A stretch of DNA of 46,301 nucleotides from Pseudomonas reidholzensis (lineage in GTDB: Bacteria > Pseudomonadota > Gammaproteobacteria > Pseudomonadales > Pseudomonadaceae): contig NZ_UNOZ01000005.1 of assembly GCF_900536025.1 (NCBI RefSeq), positions 1 to 46,301 of the forward strand, given 5' to 3'. The notes under the pieces are model-generated. The model had not been told where the DNA came from, did not search any database, and saw only the letters and a program-made list of their open reading frames with translations. The position numbers and the translations under genes were made by a program. This document shows, piece after piece, positions 1 through 7,902 of this stretch (within the stretch, counting starts at the first letter, position 1; every line of letters starts with the position of its first letter).

Positions 1-125
1 CGCAGCGCAGCGAAGGGCCGGATGCAGGAGCAAGCGGTTTTTGGTTACTTTTTTCCAAGAAAAAAAGTGACCCGCCGTAAGGGCGGAAGGGGCCAGCAGC
101 AGCACCCCATCAACCGGATAAGCCC
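1..125 (-). repeat. Dispersed ~305-bp intergenic repeat, copy A (cut by window edge)
   Basis: Seen: read on the minus strand, this stretch starts at GGCTTATCC just past the tctE stop codon. It continues through CCGCC-CTTAC-GGCGG, a run of T, and TTGGAAAAAAGTAACC, to the Pro/Arg-like GC-rich tail at the window edge. The same order is found at 30265-30434, 30663-30971 and 45979-46284. The GC hairpin followed by a T tract, in the sense of tctE, looks like an intrinsic terminator for tctDE. Short open frames inside the copies are probably not genes. Confidence 0.8.
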
Positions 126-145
126 ACCACCCCATCCGCCCCCAC

Positions 146-1525
146 CTAGTCAGCAATAAAGCTGACCCGCACCTTCAACCCCCCATTCTCCCCATCATGC
201 AAACTGATCTGAGCCAGGTGCGCCCGACAGATCTCCCCAACGATCGCCAACCCCAACCCACTCCCCTGCACCCCACCCCGATAAAAACGCTCAAACACCC
301 GCTCACGCTCTTCGGCAGGAATCCCAGGCCCATCGTCTTCGACTTCCAGCACCGCCGGCGCCAGCACCCGCAAGATCACATTGCCCCCCGCCGGGGTATG
401 CGCCAACGCATTGTCGACCAGGTTGCTGAGCAGTTCATTGAGCAAGGTCGGCTCACCCTTGAGCCACACCGGCGCCTGCGCCTCCAACGCCAACGACACC
501 CCCCGCGCATGGGCCAACGGCGCCATGGCCATCCCCAGCTCACGCGCCAGCTGACTCAGGTCGAGGCGCTGCGCCCCACCCTCGGCAATCGCCCGCGCAC
601 CGTTCTCCACCCGCGCCAGCGACAACAACTGGTTGGCCAGGTGGGTCAGCCGGTCGGTCCCTTGTGCAGCCGACTCCAAGGTCTGCCGCCACTCCTGCGG
701 CTCATGCGAGCGCAGCCCCAACTCGACCCGCGCCTTCAGCGCCGCCAGCGGCGTGCGCAGTTCATGGGCGGCATCGGCAATGAACTGCGCCTGGCGCTCG
801 AACTGCCCGCGCAACCGCTCGGTAAAATGATTGAGCGCCCGCACCAGCGGCCCCAGCTCGCGCTGCACCTCGACCACCGGCAAGGCCCGCAGGTCATCCG
901 GCTGGCGCTCCTCCACCGCCGTGCGCAGGCGCTCCAGCGGACGCAACGCGGCGCTGACGGCGAACCACACCATCACCAGTGCGCCCAGCGCCAGCATGCC
1001 CAGGCGCAGCAAGGTATCGGCCATCAGGCCCTGGGCCATGCTCACCCGCGCCTCCTCGGTCTCGGCCACGCGAATCTCCGCCATGCCGTTCATGTTCGGC
1101 TCGCTGACCGGCTTGAGCAGGCTCACCACGCGCACGTCCTGGCCGAGGTAACTGGCGTTGTAGAACCGCGCCAGGGCCGGGTAGTCATCGGTGCGCGGCG
1201 TGCCCGCCGGCGGTGGCGGCAGGTTCTCGTAGCCAGAAATCAGCCGCTGGTGGATATCCAGCACCTGGTAGTAGATGCGCCCGGCGCTGTCGTAGGCAAA
1301 GGTGTCCAGGGCCACATAGGGCACATCGGCACTGAGCGTGCCGTCGCGCTGCGACAGGCCCGCGGCAATGGTCCGCGCCGAGGCCAGCAAGGTCCGGTCG
1401 TAGGCGGTGTCGGCGGCCTCGCGGCCGTTCCAGTAGGCACTCAGGCCGCTGGCCAGCATCAGCACCACCAGCAGCAGCGCCAGGTTGCCCAGCAAGCGCC
1501 CGCGCAGGCTGGCGCTGTCACGCAT
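146..1525 (-). CDS. tctE: Sensor histidine kinase TctE (tricarboxylate two-component system)
   Basis: Inner-membrane sensor kinase of about 459 residues. It has an N-terminal membrane helix, a periplasmic domain, a second helix near residues 175-195, a HAMP-like linker, and a HisKA domain with the H box AAHELRTPLAALKARVEL (phosphorylated His about 254). The ATPase domain follows, with an N box (NLVDNALAHTP), G1 (DDGPGIP) and G2 (GSGLGLAIV). The ATG at 1525 overlaps the tctD stop by 8 bases (ATGCGTGA), so translation is probably coupled. An upstream in-frame TTG at 1537 is less likely. Family knowledge: TctE with TctD controls tricarboxylate (citrate) uptake through OpdH and TctCBA, which here diverge from tctD. 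The direct ligand is inferred. Confidence 0.9.
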   Translation of the reverse strand: MRDSASLRGRLLGNLALLLVVLMLASGLSAYWNGREAADTAYDRTLLASARTIAAGLSQRDGTLSADVPYVALDTFAYDSAGRIYYQVLDIHQRLISGYENLPPPPAGTPRTDDYPALARFYNASYLGQDVRVVSLLKPVSEPNMNGMAEIRVAETEEARVSMAQGLMADTLLRLGMLALGALVMVWFAVSAALRPLERLRTAVEERQPDDLRALPVVEVQRELGPLVRALNHFTERLRGQFERQAQFIADAAHELRTPLAALKARVELGLRSHEPQEWRQTLESAAQGTDRLTHLANQLLSLARVENGARAIAEGGAQRLDLSQLARELGMAMAPLAHARGVSLALEAQAPVWLKGEPTLLNELLSNLVDNALAHTPAGGNVILRVLAPAVLEVEDDGPGIPAEERERVFERFYRGGVQGSGLGLAIVGEICRAHLAQISLHDGENGGLKVRVSFIAD

Positions 1526-2189
1526 CGCGGTGTTCAAGCAGGTAGCCGAGGCCGCGGAAGGTGACGATCGCCACCGGGTGGCCGTCGAGCTTCTTGCGCA
1601 GGCGGTGCACGTAGATCTCGATGGCGTCGGGGCTGGCTTCTTCGTCGAGGCCGAATACCTGGGCGGCCAGTTGCTCCTTGCTCATTACCCGGCCGGGGCG
1701 GGCGATCAACGCCTCGAGCACGCTCTGCTCGCGCGAGGTCAGCGCCAGGTGATCGTCGCCGAGCGAAAAGCGCCGCGTGTCGAGGTCGTAGACCAGCGGG
1801 CCGCAGCGCTGCTGGCGCTCGCCACCGAGCACGCTGCGGCGCAACAGGGCCTTGACCCGCGCCTCCAGCTCGGTCAGCTCGAACGGCTTGGCGAGGTAGT
1901 CGTCGGCGCCCAGGTTGAGGCCGTGGACCCGGTCCTTGACGTCGCTGCGCGCGGTCAGCATCAGCACCGGCGTGGTCTTGCCACGGCTGCGCAGGCGCGC
2001 CAGCACCTCGAAACCGTCCATGCGCGGCAGGCCGACGTCGAGCACGGCAACGGCGTATTCCTCGCTGGTCAAGGCCAGGTCGGCGGCGATGCCGTCATGC
2101 AGCACGTCCACGGTCAGGCCATGGCTCTTGAGGGCCTGGGCGACGCTTTCGGCCAGTTGCAGGTGGTCTTCGACCAGCAGCACGCGCAT
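1518..2189 (-). CDS. tctD: OmpR/PhoB-type response regulator TctD
   Basis: A 223-residue DNA-binding response regulator. The receiver domain spans residues 1-115, with phospho-acceptor Asp51 in VLDVGLPRMDG and the conserved Lys in LAKPFEL. A winged-helix Trans_reg_C domain follows (about 125-220), ending in the recognition-helix region EIYVHRLRKKL. The start at 2189 has a GGAG Shine-Dalgarno 6-7 bases upstream. It is transcribed away from opdH-tctCBA and forms a two-gene operon with tctE. By family it activates the tricarboxylate uptake genes. Repeated GAAAGGTT boxes in the divergent intergenic region are candidate binding sites. Confidence 0.92.
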   Translation of the reverse strand: MRVLLVEDHLQLAESVAQALKSHGLTVDVLHDGIAADLALTSEEYAVAVLDVGLPRMDGFEVLARLRSRGKTTPVLMLTARSDVKDRVHGLNLGADDYLAKPFELTELEARVKALLRRSVLGGERQQRCGPLVYDLDTRRFSLGDDHLALTSREQSVLEALIARPGRVMSKEQLAAQVFGLDEEASPDAIEIYVHRLRKKLDGHPVAIVTFRGLGYLLEHRDA

Positions 2190-2276
2190 CGGTTTCTCCC
2201 TTGTGTACGGTGAGGGGCGCGGATATTGGCGCGAAGTGTACCGCCGTGGGAGGGCCTGTGAAGTCCCCGCGACAAT

Positions 2277-2306
2277 CCTTTCAAGCTGAAAGGTTAGCGA
2301 AAGGTT
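2277..2306. promoter_or_regulatory. Candidate TctD-binding boxes (GAAAGGTT repeats)
   Basis: Seen: CCTTTC-AAGCT-GAAAGG forms an inverted repeat (2277-2293), and GAAAGGTT occurs twice in direct orientation, at 2288-2295 and 2299-2306. The copies are exactly 11 bases apart, one helical turn, the usual spacing for OmpR/PhoB-type regulators. The site lies in the 211-bp region between divergent tctD and opdH. Assignment to TctD is inference from position and spacing. Confidence 0.5.
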
Positions 2307-2370
2307 GGTTGCCTAGCATCGCACCACGGTCGCTCCACGCGCCGAAAAAAGCACCAGCAAGGTGCAAACC

Positions 2371-2385
2371 AATAAGAACAATAAA
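2371..2385 (+). promoter_or_regulatory. Hfq/Crc catabolite-control motif in the opdH leader
   Basis: Seen: AATAAGAACAATAAA consists of five consecutive AAN triplets immediately before the opdH Shine-Dalgarno (CGGAG). In Pseudomonas the Hfq-Crc complex binds AAnAAnAA motifs overlapping ribosome-binding sites and blocks translation when preferred carbon sources are present. That opdH is under this control is inferred. Confidence 0.6.
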
Positions 2386-2400
2386 CGGAGTCACTCGACG

Positions 2401-3690
2401 ATGCTGTCAGCACAGCCGCAGGCGTTCGCGCCTACCCGTTCGCTTCGCCCTCGCCCCACTGCCATCGCCTGCGCCCTTGCGCTCGCCGGTGTCGCCCCGC
2501 TCAGCCAGGCTGCCTTCTTCGATGACAGTACGGCCACCTTCGAAACGCGCAACATGTACTTCAATCGCGATTTTCGCGATGGCACCAGCAGCCAGCAGTC
2601 CAAGCGCGACGAATGGGCTCAGGGCTTCATGCTCAATTTCGAATCCGGCTACACCGAAGGCACCGTCGGCTTTGGCCTGGACGCCTTGGGCATGCTCGGG
2701 GTCAAGCTCGACTCCAGCGCCGACCGCACCGACACCGGCCTGCTGCCCACACATGACGACGGCAAGGCCGCCGACGAGTACTCCAAGCTCGGCCTGACCG
2801 GCAAGGTGAAGATCTCCAAGACCGAACTCAAAGTCGGCTCGCTGATCCCCGAACTGCCCACCCTGCAGCCCAACGATGGGCGGATCCTGCCGCAGACCTT
2901 CCAGGGCGGCCTGCTGACCTCCAACGAGATCAGCGACCTGACCATCACCGGCGGGCGCCTGGAGAAAGCCAAGGACCGCAACGATACCAACTGGGAAGAC
3001 ATCGCCCTCAACAACAAGAACGGCCGTTTCGGTGGCACCTTCGCCGCCGACAACTACGACCTGGCCGGCCTGGACTACAAGTTCACCGACCGGATCACCG
3101 GCAGCTACCACGTCGCCCAGCTCGACGACATCTACCGCCAGCACTTCGTCGGCATGCTCGCCACCCAGCCGTGGGGCCCGGGCACCCTGGGCGCCGACCT
3201 GCGCCTGGCGGTCAGCGACGACCAGGGCCAGGCCCGCGCCGGCAAGATCGACAACACCACGGCCAACGGCATGCTCAGCTATGCGCTGGGGGGCCACAAG
3301 GTCAGCGGCGCCTACCAGCACCTGTCCGGTGACAGCGCCTTCCCGTATGTCGATGGCGCCGACCCGTACCTGGTCAACTTCGTCCAGATCAACGACTTCG
3401 CCGGTGCCGACGAGCACTCCTGGCAACTGCGTTACGACTACAACTTCGCCTCGCTGGGGATCCCCGGCCTGACCTTCATGACCCGCTACATCAGTGGTGA
3501 CAACGTCAGCCGTGCCGACGGCAGCGAAGGCAAGGAGTGGGAACGCAATACCGAGTTCAAGTACGTGGTACAAAGCGGCCCGTTGAAAAACGTCGCCGTG
3601 CGGCTGCGTAACGCCACCTTCCGCTCGAATTTTGCCCGCGACGCCGACGAAGTGCGGCTGCTGGTGAGCTACAGCGTGGCGCTGTGGTAA
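2401..3690 (+). CDS. opdH: OprD-family outer-membrane porin, OpdH-like (tricarboxylate channel)
   Basis: A 429-residue outer-membrane protein of the OprD/Occ channel family. It has a basic N terminus, a hydrophobic segment and a signal-peptidase site after PLSQA, then an 18-strand-barrel-type sequence beginning FFDDSTATFETRNMYFNRDF. It ends in an aromatic C terminus (YSVALW) typical of outer-membrane barrels. I chose ATG 2401 because CGGAG lies about 10 bases upstream; an open frame continues to 2362 but would add an A-rich peptide that overlaps the regulatory motif. It is followed after 31 bases by tctC, and the locus matches the opdH-tctCBA arrangement of Pseudomonas, so tricarboxylate such as cis-aconitate or citrate is the likely solute. 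The substrate is inferred from context. Confidence 0.88.
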   Translation: MLSAQPQAFAPTRSLRPRPTAIACALALAGVAPLSQAAFFDDSTATFETRNMYFNRDFRDGTSSQQSKRDEWAQGFMLNFESGYTEGTVGFGLDALGMLGVKLDSSADRTDTGLLPTHDDGKAADEYSKLGLTGKVKISKTELKVGSLIPELPTLQPNDGRILPQTFQGGLLTSNEISDLTITGGRLEKAKDRNDTNWEDIALNNKNGRFGGTFAADNYDLAGLDYKFTDRITGSYHVAQLDDIYRQHFVGMLATQPWGPGTLGADLRLAVSDDQGQARAGKIDNTTANGMLSYALGGHKVSGAYQHLSGDSAFPYVDGADPYLVNFVQINDFAGADEHSWQLRYDYNFASLGIPGLTFMTRYISGDNVSRADGSEGKEWERNTEFKYVVQSGPLKNVAVRLRNATFRSNFARDADEVRLLVSYSVALW

Positions 3691-3695
3691 CCCAT

Positions 3696-3703
3696 AACAA
3701 TAA
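3696..3703 (+). promoter_or_regulatory. Hfq/Crc-type motif in the tctC leader
   Basis: Seen: AACAATAA (fits AAnAAnAA) lies 12 bases before the Shine-Dalgarno CGGAG of tctC, in the short opdH-tctC spacer. It is a second potential Hfq/Crc contact in the same transcript. Function inferred. Confidence 0.45.
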
Positions 3704-3721
3704 TGCTCACGGAGATAGACG

Positions 3722-4702
3722 ATGAAATTTTCACTGCGCCGCCTCGTCCTCGCTACCGGTTGCCTGCTGTTGGCCGGCAATGCCCTGGCCGCTGAACCGA
3801 AACGCCCCGAATGCATCGCCCCGGCCTCGCCCGGCGGTGGCTTCGACCTGACCTGCAAGCTGGTGCAAAGCGCCCTGGTCAACGAGAAGATCCTCAGCAA
3901 GCCCATGCGCGTGACCTACATGCCCGGTGGCGTCGGCGCGGTCGCCTACAACGCCGTGGTCGCCCAGCGTCCGGGCGACGCCGGCACGCTGGTGGCGTGG
4001 TCCAGCGGCTCGCTGCTGAACCTGGCCCAAGGCAAGTTCGGCCGCTTCGACGAGAACGCCGTGAAGTGGCTGGCCGCAGTGGGTACCAGCTACGGCGCGA
4101 TCGCGGTGAAAAACGACTCGCCCTACCAGAACCTCGATGACCTGGTCGCGGCCTTGAAGAAAGACCCGAGCAAAGTGGTGATCGGCTCTGGCGGCACCGT
4201 CGGTAGCCAGGACTGGATGCAGACCGCACTGATCGCCAAGGCCGCCGGGATCAACCCGCGTGACCTGCGCTACGTGGCCCTGGAAGGCGGCGGCGAGATC
4301 GCCACCGCGCTGCTCGGCGGGCATATCCAGGTCGGCTCGACCGATATCTCCGACTCCATGCCGCATATCCAGAGCGGCAACATGCGCATCCTCGCGGTGT
4401 TCTCCGAAAACCGCCTGGACGAGCCGGAAATGAAGGACATCCCCACCGCCAAGGAGCAGGGCTACGACATCGTCTGGCCAGTGGTGCGCGGTTTCTACCT
4501 GGGGCCAAAGGTCAGCGACGAGGATTACGCCTGGTGGAAAGACGCCTTCGACAAGCTGCTGAAGTCCGAAGAGTTCGCCACCTTGCGTGACCAGCGCGAG
4601 CTGTTCCCGTTCGCCATGACCGGTGAAGAGCTGGACGTCTACGTGAAGAAGCAGGTCGCCGACTACAAGGCACTGGCCCGGGAATTCGGCCTGATCCAGT
4701 AA
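3722..4702 (+). CDS. tctC: TctC, periplasmic tricarboxylate-binding protein of a TTT transporter
   Basis: A 326-residue solute-binding protein of the tripartite tricarboxylate transporter (Bug) family. A signal peptide covers about residues 1-23 (MKFSLRRLVLATGCLLLAGN, cleaved after ALA). The mature protein starts with the family ligand-pocket segment CIAPASPGGGFDLTCKL and continues with MPGGVGAVAYN and SGGTVGSQDW, which hold the carboxylates. It captures the substrate in the periplasm and hands it to TctAB. The Shine-Dalgarno GGAG sits about 8 bases before the ATG. It is second in the opdH-tctC-tctB-tctA order. Because Bug proteins bind varied carboxylates, citrate specificity rests on the neighbours. 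Confidence 0.93.
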   Translation: MKFSLRRLVLATGCLLLAGNALAAEPKRPECIAPASPGGGFDLTCKLVQSALVNEKILSKPMRVTYMPGGVGAVAYNAVVAQRPGDAGTLVAWSSGSLLNLAQGKFGRFDENAVKWLAAVGTSYGAIAVKNDSPYQNLDDLVAALKKDPSKVVIGSGGTVGSQDWMQTALIAKAAGINPRDLRYVALEGGGEIATALLGGHIQVGSTDISDSMPHIQSGNMRILAVFSENRLDEPEMKDIPTAKEQGYDIVWPVVRGFYLGPKVSDEDYAWWKDAFDKLLKSEEFATLRDQRELFPFAMTGEELDVYVKKQVADYKALAREFGLIQ

Positions 4703-4792
4703 GCCTGAGTGGGGACCTCCCGTGGGCGCGGCGCTACGCCGCCCCACCCACGCGTCCCCGACCTGCCGCGCTGCTCCCTTGAGGATTTGCTG

Positions 4793-5251
4793 ATGATCCT
4801 GCAACGCCTGTTCGCCCTCGTCCTGTTGGCGGTCTGCGCCGCCCTGGCCGTGATGGCCTGGCCCTACCAGGCCGCGTTCTCCTATGAACCGGTAGGCCCG
4901 CGCGCCTATCCCCTGCTGATGCTCGGCCTGATGGGCCTGGGCCTGCTGTACCTGGCGATTCGCCCGACGCCGATCGTGCGCAAGGACGACGAGCCCGAGC
5001 TGGACCGCGCCACCCTGATCAAGATCGCCGTCTGCGTCGGCCTGCTGATCGTCTTCGCGGCCACCTTCGAAAGCCTGGGCTTCGTGCTCAGCGCGATCCT
5101 CGTCGGCGTGCCGATGGCGCGCCTGTACGGCGGCCGCTGGCTGCACAGCGCGATCGTCGTGGTGGCGATGAGCCTGTTCCTCTACTGGCTGTTCGACCGC
5201 GTCATGGACGTGCCCCTGCCCCTTGGCCTGCTTGACGTTCTGGAGAACTGA
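4793..5251 (+). CDS. tctB: TctB, small membrane subunit of the TTT transporter
   Basis: A 152-residue inner-membrane protein with four hydrophobic helices: one at the N terminus (LFALVLLAVCAALAVMAW), one around PLLMLGLMGLGLLYLAI, one around VCVGLLIVFAATF and one near the C terminus (AIVVVAMSLFLYWLF). This is the usual size and topology of TctB (TctB family). ATG 4793 is preferred to an upstream GTG at 4709 because GAGG lies 8 bases before it and the extra N-terminal residues are not hydrophobic. The gene ends 3 bases before tctA. The 90-bp gap after tctC is GC-rich with no obvious terminator, so one operon is likely. Confidence 0.9.
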   Translation: MILQRLFALVLLAVCAALAVMAWPYQAAFSYEPVGPRAYPLLMLGLMGLGLLYLAIRPTPIVRKDDEPELDRATLIKIAVCVGLLIVFAATFESLGFVLSAILVGVPMARLYGGRWLHSAIVVVAMSLFLYWLFDRVMDVPLPLGLLDVLEN

Positions 5252-5254
5252 CAC

Positions 5255-6769
5255 ATGGATACCTTGAGCTATCTCGGCCAGGGCTTCGGCGTCGCCCTGA
5301 GCCCCTACAACCTGGTGACCGCCCTGTGCGGCACGCTGATCGGCACCGTGGTCGGCCTGTTGCCAGGCCTGGGCCCGATCAACGGCGTGGCGCTGCTGAT
5401 CCCGATCGCCTTTGCCCTCGGCCTGCCACCGGAGTCGGCGCTGATCCTGCTGGCGGCGGTGTACCTGGGCTGCGAGTACGGCGGGCGCATCAGCTCGATC
5501 CTGCTCAACATCCCCGGCGAAGCCTCGACCGTGATGACCACCCTCGACGGTTACCCGATGGCCCGCCAGGGCCTGGCTGGGGTGGCGTTGTCGCTGTCGG
5601 CCTGGAGTTCGTTCATCGGCGCCTTCATCGCCACCTGCGGCATGGTGCTGTTTGCCCCGCTGCTGGCGAAATGGGCGATCGCCTTCGGCCCGGCGGAGTA
5701 TTTCGTGCTGATGGTGTTCGCCATCGTCTGCCTTGGCGGCATGGCCGGCGACAAGCCCCTGAAGACCTTTATTGCCGCGCTGATCGGCCTGTTCCTGTCG
5801 GCGGTCGGCATCGACGCCAACAGCGGCGTGTACCGCTTCACCGGTGACAGCGTGCACCTGGCCGACGGCATCCAGTTCGTGGTGCTGGTGCTGGGCCTGT
5901 TCTCGATCAGCGAGATCCTCCTGCTGCTGGAGAAGACCCACCACGGTCACCAGGCGGTCAAGGCCACCGGGCGCATGCTGTTCAACTTCAAGGAAGCGGC
6001 CTCGGTGTTCGCGGTGAACATTCGCTGCGGCCTGCTCGGCTTCATCATGGGCGTACTGCCCGGCGCCGGTGCGACCCTGGCCAGTGCCGTGGCGTACATG
6101 ACCGAGAAGCGCATCGCCGGTGCCAAGGGCAACTTCGGCAAAGGTGACGCACGTGGCCTGGCCGCGCCGGAAACCGCCATCGGCGCTTCATGCTGCGGCG
6201 CCCTGGTGCCGATGCTGACCCTCGGCGTACCCGGCTCGGGCACCACCGCGGTGATGATCGGCGCCCTGACGCTGTACAACATCACCCCAGGGCCGATGCT
6301 GTTCGAGCAGCAACCGGACATCGTCTGGGGCCTGATCGCCTCGTTGTTCATCGCCAACATCATGCTGGTGATCCTCAACATCCCGATGATCCGCATCTTC
6401 ACCCGCATCCTCGCCGTGCCGAACTGGGCGCTGGTGCCGGTGATCGCGATCATCACCGCGATCGGCGTGTACGCCGTGCATGCCACCACCTTCGACCTGT
6501 TCCTGATGGTCGGCATCGGCATCATGGGCTACATCCTGCGCAAGCTGGACTTCCCGCTGTCGCCGATCCTGCTCGGGTTCATCCTTGGCGGCCTGATGGA
6601 GCAGAACCTGCGCCGCGCGCTGTCGATCTCCAACGGTGAGCTGGGCATCCTCTGGTCGAGCCCGATCAGCCTCGGCGTGTGGGTCCTGACCCTGTGCATG
6701 ATGAGCCTGCCGCTGCTGCGCATCTGGCGCCGCCGTAGCCTGCAACGCCGGGCCATGGCCGATGCCTGA
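5255..6769 (+). CDS. tctA: TctA, large membrane subunit of the TTT transporter
   Basis: A 504-residue polytopic inner-membrane protein, the usual TctA length. It has about 11-12 hydrophobic helices and the two family signature loops: LLPGLGPINGVALLIP near the N terminus and its internal repeat VLPGAGATLASAVAYMTEK near residue 270. TctA forms the cation-coupled transport pore with TctB, fed by TctC. It starts 3 bases after tctB and ends overlapping the next gene by 8 bases, so translation is likely coupled through the whole cluster. Confidence 0.95.
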   Translation: MDTLSYLGQGFGVALSPYNLVTALCGTLIGTVVGLLPGLGPINGVALLIPIAFALGLPPESALILLAAVYLGCEYGGRISSILLNIPGEASTVMTTLDGYPMARQGLAGVALSLSAWSSFIGAFIATCGMVLFAPLLAKWAIAFGPAEYFVLMVFAIVCLGGMAGDKPLKTFIAALIGLFLSAVGIDANSGVYRFTGDSVHLADGIQFVVLVLGLFSISEILLLLEKTHHGHQAVKATGRMLFNFKEAASVFAVNIRCGLLGFIMGVLPGAGATLASAVAYMTEKRIAGAKGNFGKGDARGLAAPETAIGASCCGALVPMLTLGVPGSGTTAVMIGALTLYNITPGPMLFEQQPDIVWGLIASLFIANIMLVILNIPMIRIFTRILAVPNWALVPVIAIITAIGVYAVHATTFDLFLMVGIGIMGYILRKLDFPLSPILLGFILGGLMEQNLRRALSISNGELGILWSSPISLGVWVLTLCMMSLPLLRIWRRRSLQRRAMADA

Positions 6770-7793
6770 TCGGTCGTTGCCGCTGTTCTGGGCCACCGGG
6801 CTGGTCGGGCTGGCGGGCGGTTACCTCGCCAGCCAGGTCGGCTGGCCCTTGCCGTGGATGGTCGGCGCGTTGCTGGCGATCATCCTGGTGCGTTGCCTGA
6901 CACCCTGGCAATTGACGGAAATCCCCAACGGCCGCAAATGCGGCCAATGGATCATCGGCGTCGGCATCGGCCTGCACTTCACCCCGGCGATCATCGAGCA
7001 GGTGGCCGGGCATTTCAGCCTGATCCTGTTCGGCGCGGTGTTTACCACGGTGTCCAGCGTGATCGGCGTGTGGCTGCTGCGGCGCACCGGCGAGGACCGC
7101 GCCACGGCGTTCTTCGCCAGCATGCCGGGCGGCTCGGGCGAGATGGTCAACCTCGGCGCGCGCAATGGCGCGGTGCTTAGCCAGGTGGCGGCGGCGCAGA
7201 GCCTGCGCGTGCTGGCGGTGGTGCTGTGCGTGCCGGCACTGTTCAAGCTGCTGGTCGGCGATGGCGTGCCGGTCAGCCACACCCATACGGTCAGCTGGGG
7301 CTGGCTGGCACTGATCGCACCACTGGCGGTGCTGGTGGCACTGGGCTGGCAGCGTCTGCGCCAGCCCAACCCTTGGCTGTTCGGGCCATTGCTGGTCACC
7401 GCCTGCGTGAGCCTTGGCGCGAACCTGCAGATCGCTCTGCCCGATGGCGCCAGCCAGATCGGCCAGTGGCTGATCGGCAGTGGCCTGGCCTGTCACTTCA
7501 ACCGGGCGTTCTTCCGCCGCGCGCCGTCGTTTCTCGGCCGCAGCCTGGTGGCCACCGCACTGGGCATGCTGATCGCCGCCAGTGCGGCGTGGGCGCTGAG
7601 CAGCCTGAGCCAGCTCGACCTGCGCTCGCTGACCCTGGGCATGATGCCTGGCGGCATCGCCGAGATGAGCCTGACCGCCGAAACCTTGCAGCTGTCGGTG
7701 CCACTGGTGACGGCGATGCAGGTCATGCGCTTGCTGTTGGTGCTGTTTCTCGCCGAGCCGTTGTTCCGCCGCTGGAATGCGCGCGCGGGCTAG
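6762..7793 (+). CDS. AbrB-family (putative ammonia monooxygenase-type) membrane protein
   Basis: A 343-residue membrane protein with roughly ten hydrophobic helices in two similar halves. Each half carries a glycine-rich motif: FASMPGGSGEMVNLG near residue 122 and LGMMPGGIAEMSLTAE near residue 295. This matches the Pfam AbrB membrane family, which has misleading database names (AbrB regulator, ammonia monooxygenase); it is neither a transcription factor nor a proven oxygenase. The start codon lies inside tctA (8-base overlap), tying its expression to tricarboxylate uptake. A role as an accessory transporter or exporter is only an inference. Confidence 0.8.
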   Translation: MPDRSLPLFWATGLVGLAGGYLASQVGWPLPWMVGALLAIILVRCLTPWQLTEIPNGRKCGQWIIGVGIGLHFTPAIIEQVAGHFSLILFGAVFTTVSSVIGVWLLRRTGEDRATAFFASMPGGSGEMVNLGARNGAVLSQVAAAQSLRVLAVVLCVPALFKLLVGDGVPVSHTHTVSWGWLALIAPLAVLVALGWQRLRQPNPWLFGPLLVTACVSLGANLQIALPDGASQIGQWLIGSGLACHFNRAFFRRAPSFLGRSLVATALGMLIAASAAWALSSLSQLDLRSLTLGMMPGGIAEMSLTAETLQLSVPLVTAMQVMRLLLVLFLAEPLFRRWNARAG

Positions 7794-7814
7794 GGGCGGA
7801 CAACAGCGTCGGCC

Positions 7815-7882
7815 TTTTCGCGGGTAAACCCGCTCCCACAGGGGCCGCGGCGACCTTGTGGGAGCGGGTTTACCCGCGAAAA
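7815..7882. repeat. REP-type inverted repeat (type GCGGGTAAACCCGC)
   Basis: Seen: TTTTCGCGGGTAAACCCG continuing into CTCCCACA is repeated in inverse as TTGTGGGAGCGGG continuing into TTTACCCGCGAAAA. The arms are about 26 bases around a 15-base loop. It lies between the convergent ends of the AbrB-family gene and ung. The same arms occur at 12975-13066 and 30562-30654. Such REP pairs are typical of P. putida intergenic space and can terminate or stabilise both transcripts. Confidence 0.9.
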
Positions 7883-7902
7883 GAGCGATGCTGATCTGAC
7901 CG

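Noticed and set aside
197..1564. Long open frame on the plus strand across tctE
   Set aside because: Antisense to a clear kinase gene; its composition (Gln, His, Arg, Pro rich) is that of a GC-rich shadow frame.
3731..5950. 739-residue minus-strand open frame over tctC-tctA
   Set aside because: Shadow of three well-supported transporter genes, rich in Gln, His and Gly with no domain.
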